A stretch of 64,000 nucleotides of DNA from Acidimicrobiaceae bacterium (GTDB lineage Bacteria; Actinomycetota; Acidimicrobiia; Acidimicrobiales; Ilumatobacteraceae), in assembly GCA_016722025.1 (NCBI GenBank), contig JADKGZ010000011.1, positions 1 to 64,000 of the forward strand. Reading direction: 5' to 3'. Positions 20,210 through 29,614 of this stretch are shown piece after piece. Position 1 is the first letter of the stretch, and the number at the start of each line of letters is the position of its first letter. A program made the position numbers and the translations under genes. The notes under the pieces were generated by a model that saw only the letters and a list, made by a program, of their open reading frames with translations, was not told where the DNA came from and ran no database searches.

Positions 20210-20521
20210 ATGGCTTCCATCTCAGGGTTCACCCGCCGACTGCGAGCATTCGCGGCTCTGCCGGCGGAAGTGGCCGCGCTGCGAGCCACCGTCGATCAGA
20301 TGAACCACGTCATCGTGACGCTGGTACCGGCCATCCACCACACCGTCACGCTGCTCAGCCACGACGTGCACGCCGGGTCGGAGGAGGCCCTGCCGTTGTT
20401 CGTGGGGTACGCCGAGCGGTTGCGGCTGGATGCCGACACGGCCATCGGCGCAGCCCAGGTGATCGAGCGGCAGCTGAGCGAACTGGAGCACACCATCGCC
20501 GCGATGCGACGCGATGGCTGA
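20210..20521 (+). CDS. Small coiled-coil protein of the glycan locus
   Basis: 103 residues with no recognised domain. It begins MASISGFTRRLRAFAALPAE, then has long Leu/Val/Ile heptad-like helices (AALRATVDQMNHVIVTLVPA and VIERQLSELEHTIAAM), so a coiled coil is likely. There is no signal peptide or membrane segment. It overlaps the start of a GT4 glycosyltransferase by 8 bases, so it is made with it. Two other small coiled-coil proteins (31980, 35673) follow large glycosyltransferases in the same locus. A scaffold or partner role for the neighbouring enzyme is inferred from position alone. Confidence 0.6.
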   Translation: MASISGFTRRLRAFAALPAEVAALRATVDQMNHVIVTLVPAIHHTVTLLSHDVHAGSEEALPLFVGYAERLRLDADTAIGAAQVIERQLSELEHTIAAMRRDG

Positions 20522-22097
20522 CCTGCACGGCGACCGCGTCAGCCACCTGCTCGTCGATGCTCGCCCGGTCGATCATCCAACCGCGCGCAATCGCGGCATC
20601 GGCCGCTACACCATCGGGCTGCTGAGCGGGCTGCAGCAGGTGGGGGCGCCGGTGGTGGCCCTGTACGAGACCGACACCGAAGCAGGCGTGCTGGCGGCCG
20701 CGGTGCCCGGCCTGGCACTTCAGCGATGGAGCCCGGCCGTCATCCGGGCGCACACCATGCCCGGCGCCTGGTACCTCGCCACGCAGCTGATGTTGCACCC
20801 GATCCCGCTCGACCCGGTGCCGCGCATCATCACCGAGGCCGGTTTGCCCGTGGCGGCAGTGATGTACGACGTCATCCCCGAGCGCTACCCCGAGCAGTAC
20901 CAGCAACGCCACACCGCGCGAGCCCAGGTGCAGTTGCGCGGCATCCTCACGCGCACGCTCGATGCGCTGCTCGCGATCTCGCAGTTCGCCGCCGACACGG
21001 CCGCGCACGAGCTGCGGTTTCCGGCACAACACATCGCGATGATCGGCGCCGGGGTGGAAGGGCAGTTCATGCCGGCCACCGCCGACCCGTGGCCGCGCCT
21101 GCGAGAGGTGCTGCACGCCGACGGGCGAGCGGTGGTGGTGTCGGTGGTCGGCAGCGATCCGCGGAAGAACACGCATCGCCTGCTGAGCGCCTGGGGCAAG
21201 GTGCCCGCAGCAGTGCGACGCACCCACCGTCTGGTGGTGGTGGGCGCGCACGACGATGCCCTGCTCGCGCAGTGGCAGCAGTGGGCACACGCAGCAGGGG
21301 TCGGTCACGACGTGGCCTTCACCGGCGGAGTCACCGACGATGAGATGGTCGCCGTGCACCAGGTCGCCGCACTGGCGGTGATGCCCTCCACGGAGGAAGG
21401 CTTCGGGTTGCCGGTGTTGGAAGCTGCGGCATGCGGTTGCCTGGTCATCACCTCCAACGTGTCGTCGCTTCCCGAGGTGCTGGCCGAACGTGCCGCCGAG
21501 TTCGACCCGTACGACGTCGCGGCCATCGCCGCTGCCATCGAACGCGCACTCACCGACGCCGCTCACAGGGACGTGCTGTGGGCGGCGGCGCAGCGTGCCG
21601 TACTGCGCTGGACCTGGGCAGGCACCGGCAGCGCAGTGATGTCGTCGCTGGCAGCGCTGGGGCCGCGGCAGCGGCGCACGCTGCGCCAGGTGGCTCCACG
21701 CATCGCGCTCGCCGGCGCCTTCGACGATTCCCCAACTGGTCGAGCGAACACACTGCTGGCCGAGGCCATCGCCGGCCAGGTCGCCGCTCCCGAGGTGCAC
21801 CTGCTGGTCGATGGCGCCACCACCGACCGGCCCACGCACGCCGGGCCCGGCCGCTTTCCCGTCCGTGCGTTGGGCCGCTTCGTGCACCCGTCGCTCTTCG
21901 ACCACGTGGTCACGCTCGCCGTCGATGCACGCGACGCGCGTGCCGCGCTCGTGGACCACGGTGCGGCACAGCGCACGCTTGCACTCGCGGCCGTTGGCGT
22001 AGCCGTTGACGCCACCGACGAGGCCCTCCCCGACGCCGATCGCGACGCAGTCGCCGTGCTGGAGTGGCTGGCGCACCGCTCGCCCGCCGGCAGTTGA
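20514..22097 (+). CDS. Glycosyltransferase family 4 with C-terminal extension
   Basis: 527 residues. The GT-B core has RNRGIGRYTIGLLSGL near the N-terminus, VMYDVIPERYP, LDALLAISQFAAD, then the nucleotide-sugar half with VSVVGSDPRKNTHRLLSAW, FTGGVTDDEMVAVHQVAAL and the retaining GT4 motif PSTEEGFGLPVLEAAACGC, whose two Glu residues are 8 apart. From about residue 395 an extra region of about 130 residues (IALAGAFDDSPTGRANTL onward) resembles the start of another GT-B half but is incomplete. It probably adds a hexose or deoxyhexose to a growing glycan in the cytoplasm. Donor and linkage are not visible. Confidence 0.85.
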   Translation: MADLHGDRVSHLLVDARPVDHPTARNRGIGRYTIGLLSGLQQVGAPVVALYETDTEAGVLAAAVPGLALQRWSPAVIRAHTMPGAWYLATQLMLHPIPLDPVPRIITEAGLPVAAVMYDVIPERYPEQYQQRHTARAQVQLRGILTRTLDALLAISQFAADTAAHELRFPAQHIAMIGAGVEGQFMPATADPWPRLREVLHADGRAVVVSVVGSDPRKNTHRLLSAWGKVPAAVRRTHRLVVVGAHDDALLAQWQQWAHAAGVGHDVAFTGGVTDDEMVAVHQVAALAVMPSTEEGFGLPVLEAAACGCLVITSNVSSLPEVLAERAAEFDPYDVAAIAAAIERALTDAAHRDVLWAAAQRAVLRWTWAGTGSAVMSSLAALGPRQRRTLRQVAPRIALAGAFDDSPTGRANTLLAEAIAGQVAAPEVHLLVDGATTDRPTHAGPGRFPVRALGRFVHPSLFDHVVTLAVDARDARAALVDHGAAQRTLALAAVGVAVDATDEALPDADRDAVAVLEWLAHRSPAGS

Positions 22098-22142
22098 GCG
22101 CCGCCCGTTGCCGACCGAGGCTCGTTAGCATCTGGGCGCCTC

Positions 22143-23504
22143 ATGAACGCTGACCACACCCCCCTGGTACGCGTCGTCGTGCTCACCTTCGATGGCGGGC
22201 AGATGACGATCGACTGCATCGACTCGCTGCTCGCCACCGACTGGCCTGCAGAGCGGATGGAGATCGTGCTGGTGGACAACGGGTCGCTCGACGATGTGGC
22301 CGACCGCGTGCGCGCCGGTTACCCGCAGGTGCGCCTGCTCGAACCGCTCGCCAACCTGGGCTTCGCCGGCGGCTGCAACCTGGGCATGCGGCTGGCGGGC
22401 GACCACGACTTCGTGGCGCTGGTCAACAACGACGCGACGGTCGAACCCGGTTGGCTACGACCACTGGTCGCAGCCGCCCGGCCGGCGGCCGACATCGGCG
22501 CAGTCAGCGCCAAGATGCTGTTCGCTCACCGCTACCTGGGCATCGAGGTAGCGGTACCGGGCGCGGCCACGATCAATCGCAACGACCCCCGCGACCTGGG
22601 CGTGCGCGTCTCGGCGGTACGCATCGACGACGTGCGAGCCGACCGCCGGGTGTCGTTCGACGAGGATTTCTACGGTCCGGAGCTGCCCAACTCGGAGTAC
22701 GACGAGGAGATCGCGCGCTGGAGCCGCGACCGCGGGTCCATCCGCATCGCCGTCGACACCGAGCAACCGCTGCCCCGAGTGGTGTCGCTGCGGCTCAGCA
22801 GCCCCGAACCGCGAACGGTGACGCTCACCACCGATGCCGAGCAGCACACACTGCAGGTGGGCGCGGAGCGCACCTGGTTCCACATCCGGCTCGGCGACGA
22901 GCCGTTCGATGTGATCAACAACGTGGGGTCCAACCTCTACCGCGGAGGGTTCGGCGGCGACCGGGGCTTCCTCGAGCGCGACCAGGGCCAGTACCAGTCG
23001 CCGGCGGAGGTGTTCGCGTGGTGCGGCGGCGCGGTGCTGCTGAAGCGCGAGTACCTCGAGCAGGTCGGCCTCTTCGACGAGCACCTCTTCCTCTACTACG
23101 AAGACACCGACCTCTCCTGGCGTGGGCGCCTCCAAGGTTGGCGCTACCTCTACGAGCCGACGTCGATCGTGCGTCACCTGCACGCGGCCTCGTCGGGCGT
23201 CGGGTCGCCCACCTTCCGCTTCTACACCGAGCGCAACCGGCTGCTGGTGCTCGCCAAGAACGCTCCAGCGAAGGTTGCACTACGGGCCGGCGTGGGCGAG
23301 GTGCGCCGCTTCGTTCGGTGCATGCTCTCCGCGTACATCGGGCGGCCGCTGCGGTTGCAGATGCCCGAGCGCAACGAATCTGCGCACCGGCGGCGAGTGC
23401 TGCGCAGCTACCTGCAGCTGCTGCCGGCCATGGTGCGCGCTCGGCGGGCAGCCAAGCCCTCGGTCGACCGCACCGCCCTCATGTCGTGGCAGGTGACGAA
23501 GTGA
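22143..23504 (+). CDS. Glycosyltransferase family 2 (WbbL-like) with a large internal insertion
   Basis: 453 residues. The GT-A domain opens with VRVVVLTFDGGQMTIDCIDS, EIVLVDNGSLDD, LGFAGGCNLGMRLA and the NNDATVEPGW acidic motif, as in rhamnosyltransferase-like WbbL enzymes. It resumes at VFAWCGGAVLLKREYLEQVG, FDEHLFLYYEDTDLSWRGR and ends with a basic helical tail. Between them, at about residues 145-290, lies an insertion rich in short strands (RIAVDTEQPLPRVVSLRLSS, RTVTLTTDAEQH, TWFHIRLGDEPFDVINNVGS) that looks like a beta-sandwich. The insertion could bind glycan. A TAGCAT -10-like box lies 11 nt before the ATG. The next gene overlaps by 4 bases. Confidence 0.82.
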   Translation: MNADHTPLVRVVVLTFDGGQMTIDCIDSLLATDWPAERMEIVLVDNGSLDDVADRVRAGYPQVRLLEPLANLGFAGGCNLGMRLAGDHDFVALVNNDATVEPGWLRPLVAAARPAADIGAVSAKMLFAHRYLGIEVAVPGAATINRNDPRDLGVRVSAVRIDDVRADRRVSFDEDFYGPELPNSEYDEEIARWSRDRGSIRIAVDTEQPLPRVVSLRLSSPEPRTVTLTTDAEQHTLQVGAERTWFHIRLGDEPFDVINNVGSNLYRGGFGGDRGFLERDQGQYQSPAEVFAWCGGAVLLKREYLEQVGLFDEHLFLYYEDTDLSWRGRLQGWRYLYEPTSIVRHLHAASSGVGSPTFRFYTERNRLLVLAKNAPAKVALRAGVGEVRRFVRCMLSAYIGRPLRLQMPERNESAHRRRVLRSYLQLLPAMVRARRAAKPSVDRTALMSWQVTK

Positions 23505-24685
23505 CCAGCAGCGAGCACACCCACGAAGCGCCAAGGGTCGCCGTGTACAACCTCTACTGGAGCACGTACGGAGGCGGTGAGCAGGTGGCCGGCGCCATCG
23601 CCCAGGCGCTCGCCGATGACCATGAGGTGGTGTTGCTCGGGCCCGAGCCGATCGACATCGAGGCCACCATCGCCCGGCTGGGCGTCGATCTCACCGGTTG
23701 CGGGTATCAACGTGTCGTCGACGACGTCACGGCGTCGGCGGCGAGCGCCGACTTCGACCTGTTCATCAACACCACGTATCGCAGCTCGGCCCAGAACCGC
23801 GCACCCGCCGGGTTGTACTACGTGCACTTCCCCGAGCCACCCAGCACGTCGCGCCAGCGCGCCGTGCAGGCGGTGTCGCGCCGTGCCGCCGATGCGCTGG
23901 CCGGCGTGAGCAACGCGCGAGTGCGGCGTGTGCATGCCGGCTTCGAACGGCGGTCGGCCCGAACCGAATGGGCTCGCACGTACTCGACGTTCCTGTCGAA
24001 CTCCACGTTCACCGCCGAGTGGGTCACCCGCTTGTGGAGCGTCCCCTCGGAGGTTCTCTACCCGCCGGTGCGACCAGAGGTGCTGCCGGGTGCGAAGACA
24101 TCGGTGATCGCCTCCGTCGGTCGCTTCTTCGACCCCAAGTTCGGTCACTGCAAGAAGCAGCTCGACCTGCTGCACGGTTTCATCGACCTCGAACGCGGCG
24201 GGGCCGACGGGTGGCGTCTCGAGCTCGTCGGTGGCGCCGACGCCGCCAGCCGCGACTACGCGTTGGCCGTGAGACGCGAGGCCGTCGGCCACGCGGTGAG
24301 CGTGCACTTCAACGCGCCGCGTTCACTGGTGCGCGACACGCTGGCCACCGCCGGCATCTTCTGGCACGGCGGCGGGTTCGGCGAAGACCCCGACGTGCAT
24401 CCCGAGCGATTCGAGCACTTCGGCATCGCGGTGGTGGAGGCAATGGCAGCGGGTGCGGTACCCGTGGTGTTCGGCGCGGCCGGCCCTGCCGAGATCGTGC
24501 GCCACGGCGTCGACGGGTACCACTGGCACACGCTCGACGAGCTGGTGAGCCGCACGAGGGAGCTGATCGCCGACCCGGCAAGGCTGGCCGCCATGTCGGC
24601 GAGTGCACAGCAGCGCGCCGGCGAGTTCTCCGGCCACGTGTTCGCACAACGCCTGCGCCTCGCTGCAGCTCACGCCCTGCGCTGA
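23501..24685 (+). CDS. Glycosyltransferase family 4
   Basis: 394 residues from a GTG that overlaps the previous stop (GTGA). The N-terminal GT-B half has VAVYNLYWSTYGGGEQVAGA, DFDLFINTTYRSSAQN and YVHFPEPPS; the C-terminal half has VASVGRFFDPKFGHCKKQ, LELVGGADAASRDY, IFWHGGGFGEDPDVHPERF and EHFGIAVVEAMAAGAVPVVF, the retaining GT4 Glu motif. This resembles GDP-mannose-dependent Alg11-type mannosyltransferases, but the donor cannot be fixed. Part of the 20210-24685 glycosyltransferase operon. Confidence 0.85.
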   Translation: MTSSEHTHEAPRVAVYNLYWSTYGGGEQVAGAIAQALADDHEVVLLGPEPIDIEATIARLGVDLTGCGYQRVVDDVTASAASADFDLFINTTYRSSAQNRAPAGLYYVHFPEPPSTSRQRAVQAVSRRAADALAGVSNARVRRVHAGFERRSARTEWARTYSTFLSNSTFTAEWVTRLWSVPSEVLYPPVRPEVLPGAKTSVIASVGRFFDPKFGHCKKQLDLLHGFIDLERGGADGWRLELVGGADAASRDYALAVRREAVGHAVSVHFNAPRSLVRDTLATAGIFWHGGGFGEDPDVHPERFEHFGIAVVEAMAAGAVPVVFGAAGPAEIVRHGVDGYHWHTLDELVSRTRELIADPARLAAMSASAQQRAGEFSGHVFAQRLRLAAAHALR

Positions 24686-24731
24686 CCGGCACCGCCCAGC
24701 CGGAGGTGTGGCAGCACGCCGTCGGCGCGGC

Positions 24732-26772
24732 TCAGGTCACGTAGCCGAGGACGTCGACGAGGATGTTGGCGTTGCCGTTGTCGTTGTAGATCGAGACCGA
24801 GCCGTTGGCGCCCACCGCCACGATCACCAGGTTGGGCACGAACCTGCCGGCATCCCAGTTGAGGTTGGACGACGCCGGTTGCCGTTGGCCGGCGGGCCAT
24901 ACCGTCAGCCAGCCCCAACTGCTGGTGTCGACGGCCGTGACGTTGAGCACGACCGCGGTCGCGTTCCCCGGAATCACCGACACGCCTGCCACCTGCACAT
25001 CGCGCGCTTCATGAGGTCCGAACGCCCTGCCTGCCGTGCCCAACCCGATGCGGCTGTCGACCACGCGCACCGGCGTGATCGTGGTGGTCGCCCCGCCGCC
25101 GGCGCTGTAGTAGCCGAAGACGTCGACCACCAGGTCGGTGTCGGTCTCGAACGCGGCCAGGCGGATCATGCCGTTCGCCCCCACCTTCACCACCGCGAGG
25201 TTCGAGCGCGTCTGCCCGGCGTTGACGTTGAGGTTGGAGGCGTTCGGCCGCGCCTGGCCATCGGGGTAGGCGGTGACGTAGCCGACCCTCGACGGCGAGC
25301 CGCTGGTGATGTTGACCACCACCGACTGCGCGTCGACCGGAACACCGGCGACGCCGGTCACCTTCAATGCCCGGTCGTCGCCGGACCGGAAGCGGCCGAT
25401 CTTTGTCGCCGATGCCGCTGCGGGTGTCGAGCAGCCGAGCCGGTGCCACACCGGTGAACCCGAGCCCGCCTTGCAGCACGCCGGGCGCACCGGTGTCGAA
25501 CCAACCGGCCACATCGGCGATCACGTGCATCGAGCCGAACCCGGCGTACGTGAAGCGGATCGTGCCCCCGGCGCCCACACGCGCGAGCACCAGGTTGGGG
25601 ACCGTCTCCCCGCCGGTGAGGTTGAGGTTGGAGGTGGAGGGGAAGCCGCTGTACGTGGCTTGGTCGTTGAAGATGTCACCCACCGCGGGCGGTCGGGGCG
25701 CAACCGAGACGAACCCCCACGACGGGGGCGCCACCGCCGTCACGTTGAGCAACACGGCCGACACGCCCGAGGCCGGGATGCCGGCGACGCCGGTGACCTT
25801 CACCTCGTGGTTGCGAGTCTCTGCTCGCCGGTTGACCGGGTTCGGGTCGCCGAGGCGGCCGTCACCGGGTCGCATCGCACCGCTGTTGATGCCGACCCCG
25901 GTGCGGGTGTCGAGCAACCGCGTGGGGTTCAGCGGGTGAAAGCCGCCCTGCGGGACGGAAGCCGAGCCCTGGTCGTACACACAGGTGCGCATGCCGAAGC
26001 AGGCCACATCGAGGTCGAGGTCGGGCACCTGCCCGTTGGCGATGTCCATGAAGCCATGCACGTGGCTGCCGGTGAACGTGTCGCGCACGAAGACGATGTA
26101 GTGACCCGGCCATCCGACGCCGCCGCTCCAGCGGCCGCCCTTGCTCGAGCCGGTGGCGAAGGCACCGACAGCAGCGCCGGTGGAGGTGCGCTTCGTGTCG
26201 GGGCACGTCTCGGGGTAGCTGCACGGGATCTGGAACACATCGAACTGCACTCGACCATCGGGCACCGGCGTGGCCGACACGATGCCACCTTCCACGCGGA
26301 AGGCGCCGTCCTGCCCGACGGTGGGCAGCGGGATCTGACCGAAGTCGAGCCAGTTGGCGCCGTCGCGCGACTTGTCGCGCTGCACGTTGGCGCCGCCGAC
26401 GTTGCCCGCCCACACGTCGTACGGAACGAAGTACTGCGATGGCTCGGGCTTCGGGTACAGCTCGAGACGAACGATGGTGGGCGATCCGTTCACGCTCAGC
26501 GAACCAGCAGGCGTGGTCTCCGTGTACGTGCTCATGTTCAGGTTCCACAGCCCACCATCGCTACGCCACGAATAGCCGGTGTCGTACGCGCCCCCGCCGC
26601 CCTGCCCGTCGTAGATGGCATCCACCCACATCGTGCCGATCGACCCGTTGGTGGCGACACTGGCGGAGAACGACGCTGCGCTCGCCGATTCGGTGGCACC
26701 AAGGGTGACGGCCGCGGTGGAAGCGGCGAACATTGCGACCACGGACGTGGCGCGGCGAATTCGGTGGGACAT
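24732..26772 (-). CDS. Secreted protein with three LDTR repeats, interrupted by one frameshift
   Basis: A signal peptide (SVVAMFAASTAAVTLGATES to about residue 34, ASA) is followed by a unique N-terminal beta-rich region of about 270 residues that I cannot assign. Repeats start at NPTRLLDTRTGVG, then ARLLDTRSGIGDK and VRVVDSRIGLG. The frame breaks at about 25400, where GACAAAGATC should read GACAAGATC: one extra A in a short run. Without it the protein continues KIGRFRSGDDRALKVTGVAG to VDVLGYVT, about 679 residues in all. Unlike the other three family members the repeats lack the Cys pair. The ATG at 26772 has GGAGGAAA 9 nt upstream. It is probably anchored or released at the cell surface; role unknown. 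Confidence 0.7.
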
Positions 26773-26831
26773 GTGGGACTTTCCTCCAGCTCTGCCCGCT
26801 GTTATCGGCCCATGCACATCAAAGGTTGAGG

Positions 26832-27494
26832 CTACCGACCCACATTCGGCCGCTGGGCGACCACGAGCATCTGCCCTGCGAGCGGGCGATACGGCAGCCG
26901 CAGGTACAGCGGCACCAACCGGTGACCGAAGGACAGGCGCGACTTCATCGTCAGCGGCAGGAACCGGGCCTCGCGATGCACGGGCACCAGGCCGCGACTG
27001 GCCAGGAAGTCGGAGAGCGACTCGTCGGTGAAGATGGTGCGATGCGTGAAGTCGTCGAAGTAGCGCTGCGGGTTCAGCCGGAAGTTGGGCTGCACCGCCA
27101 GGAAGTGGCCGCCCGGCGTGAGCACCCGACGCACCTCGTCGATGCAGCGTTCCAGCTGCGGCCACTCGAGATGCTCGAGCAGGTTGCTGGCGAACACGGC
27201 ATCGAACGTGGCGTCGGCGAAGCGGGAGAGGTCGGTCACGTCGCCGACCTCCGCCTGCACGCCGGGCGCGACGAACTGGGCGAGATCTGCGCGCTGGTCG
27301 AGCGCCACACGACGAGCGCACTTCGCGGAGTTGGCGAGGTCGGCGTAGCCGGCACCGAGATCGAGCAACGCACCATCGGTGGGCATCCACCTGGCCAGGT
27401 GAGCGGCGATGTGCCGCCACACGAACCGGCGACGTTCGTCGTGAACGAAGCGGGTGTCGAAGTAGCCGGCGGGCGCGGCGGTGGGCTCGGCCAT
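26832..27494 (-). CDS. SAM-dependent methyltransferase (class I)
   Basis: 220 residues from the ATG at 27494. It has GALLDLGAGYADLAN (motif I), RVALDQRADL, DATFDAVFASNLLEHLEWP and EVRRVLTPGGHFLAVQPNFR, typical of Methyltransf_11/25 enzymes in polysaccharide loci. The chosen ATG has no ribosome site. An ATG at 27538 in another frame has TAGGCT 8 nt upstream and reads MYTNDSRIASG before a C5 run at 27505-27509 on the plus strand; one more base in that run would join it to this frame as GGARLMAEP. So the true protein may start at 27538. Acceptor unknown. Confidence 0.75.
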   Translation of the reverse strand: MAEPTAAPAGYFDTRFVHDERRRFVWRHIAAHLARWMPTDGALLDLGAGYADLANSAKCARRVALDQRADLAQFVAPGVQAEVGDVTDLSRFADATFDAVFASNLLEHLEWPQLERCIDEVRRVLTPGGHFLAVQPNFRLNPQRYFDDFTHRTIFTDESLSDFLASRGLVPVHREARFLPLTMKSRLSFGHRLVPLYLRLPYRPLAGQMLVVAQRPNVGR

Positions 27495-27590
27495 CAGGCG
27501 TGCGCCCCCGACGCGATGCGTGAGTCGTTGGTGTACATGCGAGGCCAGCCTACGCAGCTGCGGCGGCAGCGGTTCGGCGTGCAACCTCAG

Positions 27591-27596
27591 TAGAGT
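27591..27596 (+). promoter_or_regulatory. -10 box of the ABC exporter operon
   Basis: TAGAGT, 10 nt before the ATG at 27607, implying a leader of only a few bases. Confidence 0.4.
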
Positions 27597-27606
27597 TCCG
27601 TCCCGC

Positions 27607-28404
27607 ATGTCTCTTCGCACGGCGATGGCCCATCGCAACCTCCTGTATCTGCTGTCGCTGAAGGAGCTGCGTACCCGCTACAAGAAGTCGGTGCTCGGCT
27701 GGGCGTGGAGCCTGCTCAACCCGATCAGCCAGATGCTGATCTTCACCATCATCTTCACCTACGTGTTCGGGCAGAACCCGCTCGCCGGCGACCCCAGCGG
27801 CCTGAAGAACTTCCCCCTCTACTTCCTGTGCGGGCTGTTGCCGTGGAACTTCTTCGCCATCACCACCAGCACCGCGATGGGCAACGTGCAGAACGGCGCC
27901 GGGCTCATCAAGAAGGTCACCTTCCCTCACGAGCACCTCGTCTTCTCCGTGGTCGTCGCGCAGTTCGTGACGTTGCTCATCGAGACGATCATCCTGTTCG
28001 TCGCGCTCACGCTGGCCGGCCAGACCCCACTGGTCTGGCTGCCGATCCTGCTGGTGCTCTACGGGCTGTGGGCGCTGTTCACCACCGGTGTTGCCCTTGC
28101 GCTCAGTGCGGCCAACGTGTTCTTCCACGACGTGCAGTACCTCTGGAGCATCGTCTCGCAGCTGCTCTTCTACGCCACGCCGGTCATCTACTTCATCCCG
28201 CTGATCAAGCTCGATGCGTTGCGGAACGTCGCCAACTACGGGCCAACGGGCAGCTTCATCGTCGCCTTTCACGACGTGCTGTACGACGGGCGCATGCCCA
28301 GCATCGCCCGTGTCGGGTACCTGGCAGTGCTGGCCGCCTTCACGTTGGCGGCCGGCGCCTGGATCTTCGGCAAGCTCTCACCCCGGTTCGCGGAGCAGAT
28401 GTGA
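27607..28404 (+). CDS. ABC-2 type transporter permease, polysaccharide exporter (Wzm/TagG type)
   Basis: 265 residues with six membrane helices. The N-terminal amphipathic LYLLSLKELRTRYKKSVLGW and AWSLLNPISQMLIFTIIFTY are the hallmark of O-antigen and teichoic-acid exporters, and IVSQLLFYATPVIYFIPLI is the conserved late segment. With the ATPase encoded next, a dimer forms a channel that moves lipid-linked glycan from the cytoplasm to the outside. The ATG at 27607 follows a TAGAGT -10 by 10 nt. The ATPase start overlaps this stop by one base (TGATG). Confidence 0.9.
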   Translation: MSLRTAMAHRNLLYLLSLKELRTRYKKSVLGWAWSLLNPISQMLIFTIIFTYVFGQNPLAGDPSGLKNFPLYFLCGLLPWNFFAITTSTAMGNVQNGAGLIKKVTFPHEHLVFSVVVAQFVTLLIETIILFVALTLAGQTPLVWLPILLVLYGLWALFTTGVALALSAANVFFHDVQYLWSIVSQLLFYATPVIYFIPLIKLDALRNVANYGPTGSFIVAFHDVLYDGRMPSIARVGYLAVLAAFTLAAGAWIFGKLSPRFAEQM

Positions 28405-29600
28405 TGGCAGGCGACATCGCGCTCTCGGTCGATCATCTCGTCAAGTCGTTCCGCATCCACCAACAGAAGACCAACTCGCTCAAGCAGCTCATCGCCGCGC
28501 GAGGCAGGAACCGCTACGACGACTTCGTCGCGGTCGACGACGTCACCTTCGACGTCCGCGAAGGTGAGGTGTTCGGCATCATCGGGCAGAACGGCTCGGG
28601 CAAGAGCACGTTGCTGAAGTGCATGGCCGGCATCCTGCAACCCAACTCGGGCACCGTGCAGGTCTTCCGGCGGATGGGCGCGCTGCTCGAGCTGGGCGCC
28701 GGCTTCCACCCCGAGCTCACCGGCCGCGAGAACATCTTCCTCAACGCCGCGATCCTCGGGATGGGACGCAGGGAGATCGCACTCCGCTTCGACGAGATCG
28801 TCGACTTCTCCGGTCTGCACACCTTCATCGACCAGCCGGTGAAGACGTACTCGTCGGGCATGTACGTGCGGCTCGCGTTCGCCGTTGCCATCAACGTGGA
28901 TCCGCAGCTGCTCATCGTCGACGAGATCCTGGCGGTCGGCGACGTGAGCTTCCAGCGGCGCTGCTTGGAGAAGTTCGTCGAGTTCCGCAGCGAAGGGCGC
29001 ACCATCGTGCTCGTCACTCACGACATGGGCAGCGTCAAGAACCTCTGCGACCGAGCCATCTGGCTGGAGCACGGCAAGGCCATCGACGAAGGCGACCCCG
29101 CCGACCTGGTCGAGGCGTACACGGAGCGGATGCTGGGCGGCGCCGCCCCGGCCGCCGACGGCAGCGTGCGACGCGGCTCCGGCGAGATCCGCATCACCGA
29201 AGTGGAGATGTTCACGCAGGGCGACCCCACGCCGGTCAAGCGCTGCCGCACCAGCGACTCGATCGTGTTGCGCCTGCACTACCAGGCAGAGAAGACGGTG
29301 CCGCAGCCGGTCATCGGCATCGAGATCCAGAGCCTGGGCGGGGCCACGGTCACAGCACCCAACACACGCGATGTCGGCATGGTGCCACCCAACATGTCGG
29401 GCACCGGTGTCGTCGACATCACGATCCCTCGCGTCGACCTGTTGCCGGGCACCTACGACCTGCACACGTCCATCACCGACTTCAACCGCGCCTACGTCTA
29501 CGACCACGTGCAACTGGCCCTGCGGTTCGATGTGATGACCGGCAAGCCCTACGAAACCGGCGGCCTGGTGACGATGCGGCCGCAGTGGTCGCTGAGCTGA
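28404..29600 (+). CDS. ABC transporter ATP-binding protein with C-terminal glycan-recognition domain (Wzt type)
   Basis: 398 residues. The nucleotide-binding domain has Walker A GQNGSGKS at 61-68, signature YSSGM at 149-153 and Walker B LLIVDE at 169-174, with the extra ALLELGAGFHPELTGREN loop typical of polysaccharide exporters. From about residue 250 an immunoglobulin-like domain follows (GEIRITEVEMFTQGD, DSIVLRLHYQAEKTV, IGIEIQSLGG, NRAYVYDHVQLALRFDV). In E. coli O9a this Wzt C-terminal domain reads the capped end of the chain and gates export, so the exported glycan here may carry a specific terminal group. It works with the upstream permease. Confidence 0.9.
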   Translation: MAGDIALSVDHLVKSFRIHQQKTNSLKQLIAARGRNRYDDFVAVDDVTFDVREGEVFGIIGQNGSGKSTLLKCMAGILQPNSGTVQVFRRMGALLELGAGFHPELTGRENIFLNAAILGMGRREIALRFDEIVDFSGLHTFIDQPVKTYSSGMYVRLAFAVAINVDPQLLIVDEILAVGDVSFQRRCLEKFVEFRSEGRTIVLVTHDMGSVKNLCDRAIWLEHGKAIDEGDPADLVEAYTERMLGGAAPAADGSVRRGSGEIRITEVEMFTQGDPTPVKRCRTSDSIVLRLHYQAEKTVPQPVIGIEIQSLGGATVTAPNTRDVGMVPPNMSGTGVVDITIPRVDLLPGTYDLHTSITDFNRAYVYDHVQLALRFDVMTGKPYETGGLVTMRPQWSLS

Positions 29601-29614
29601 CGGAGCATCTCGTC

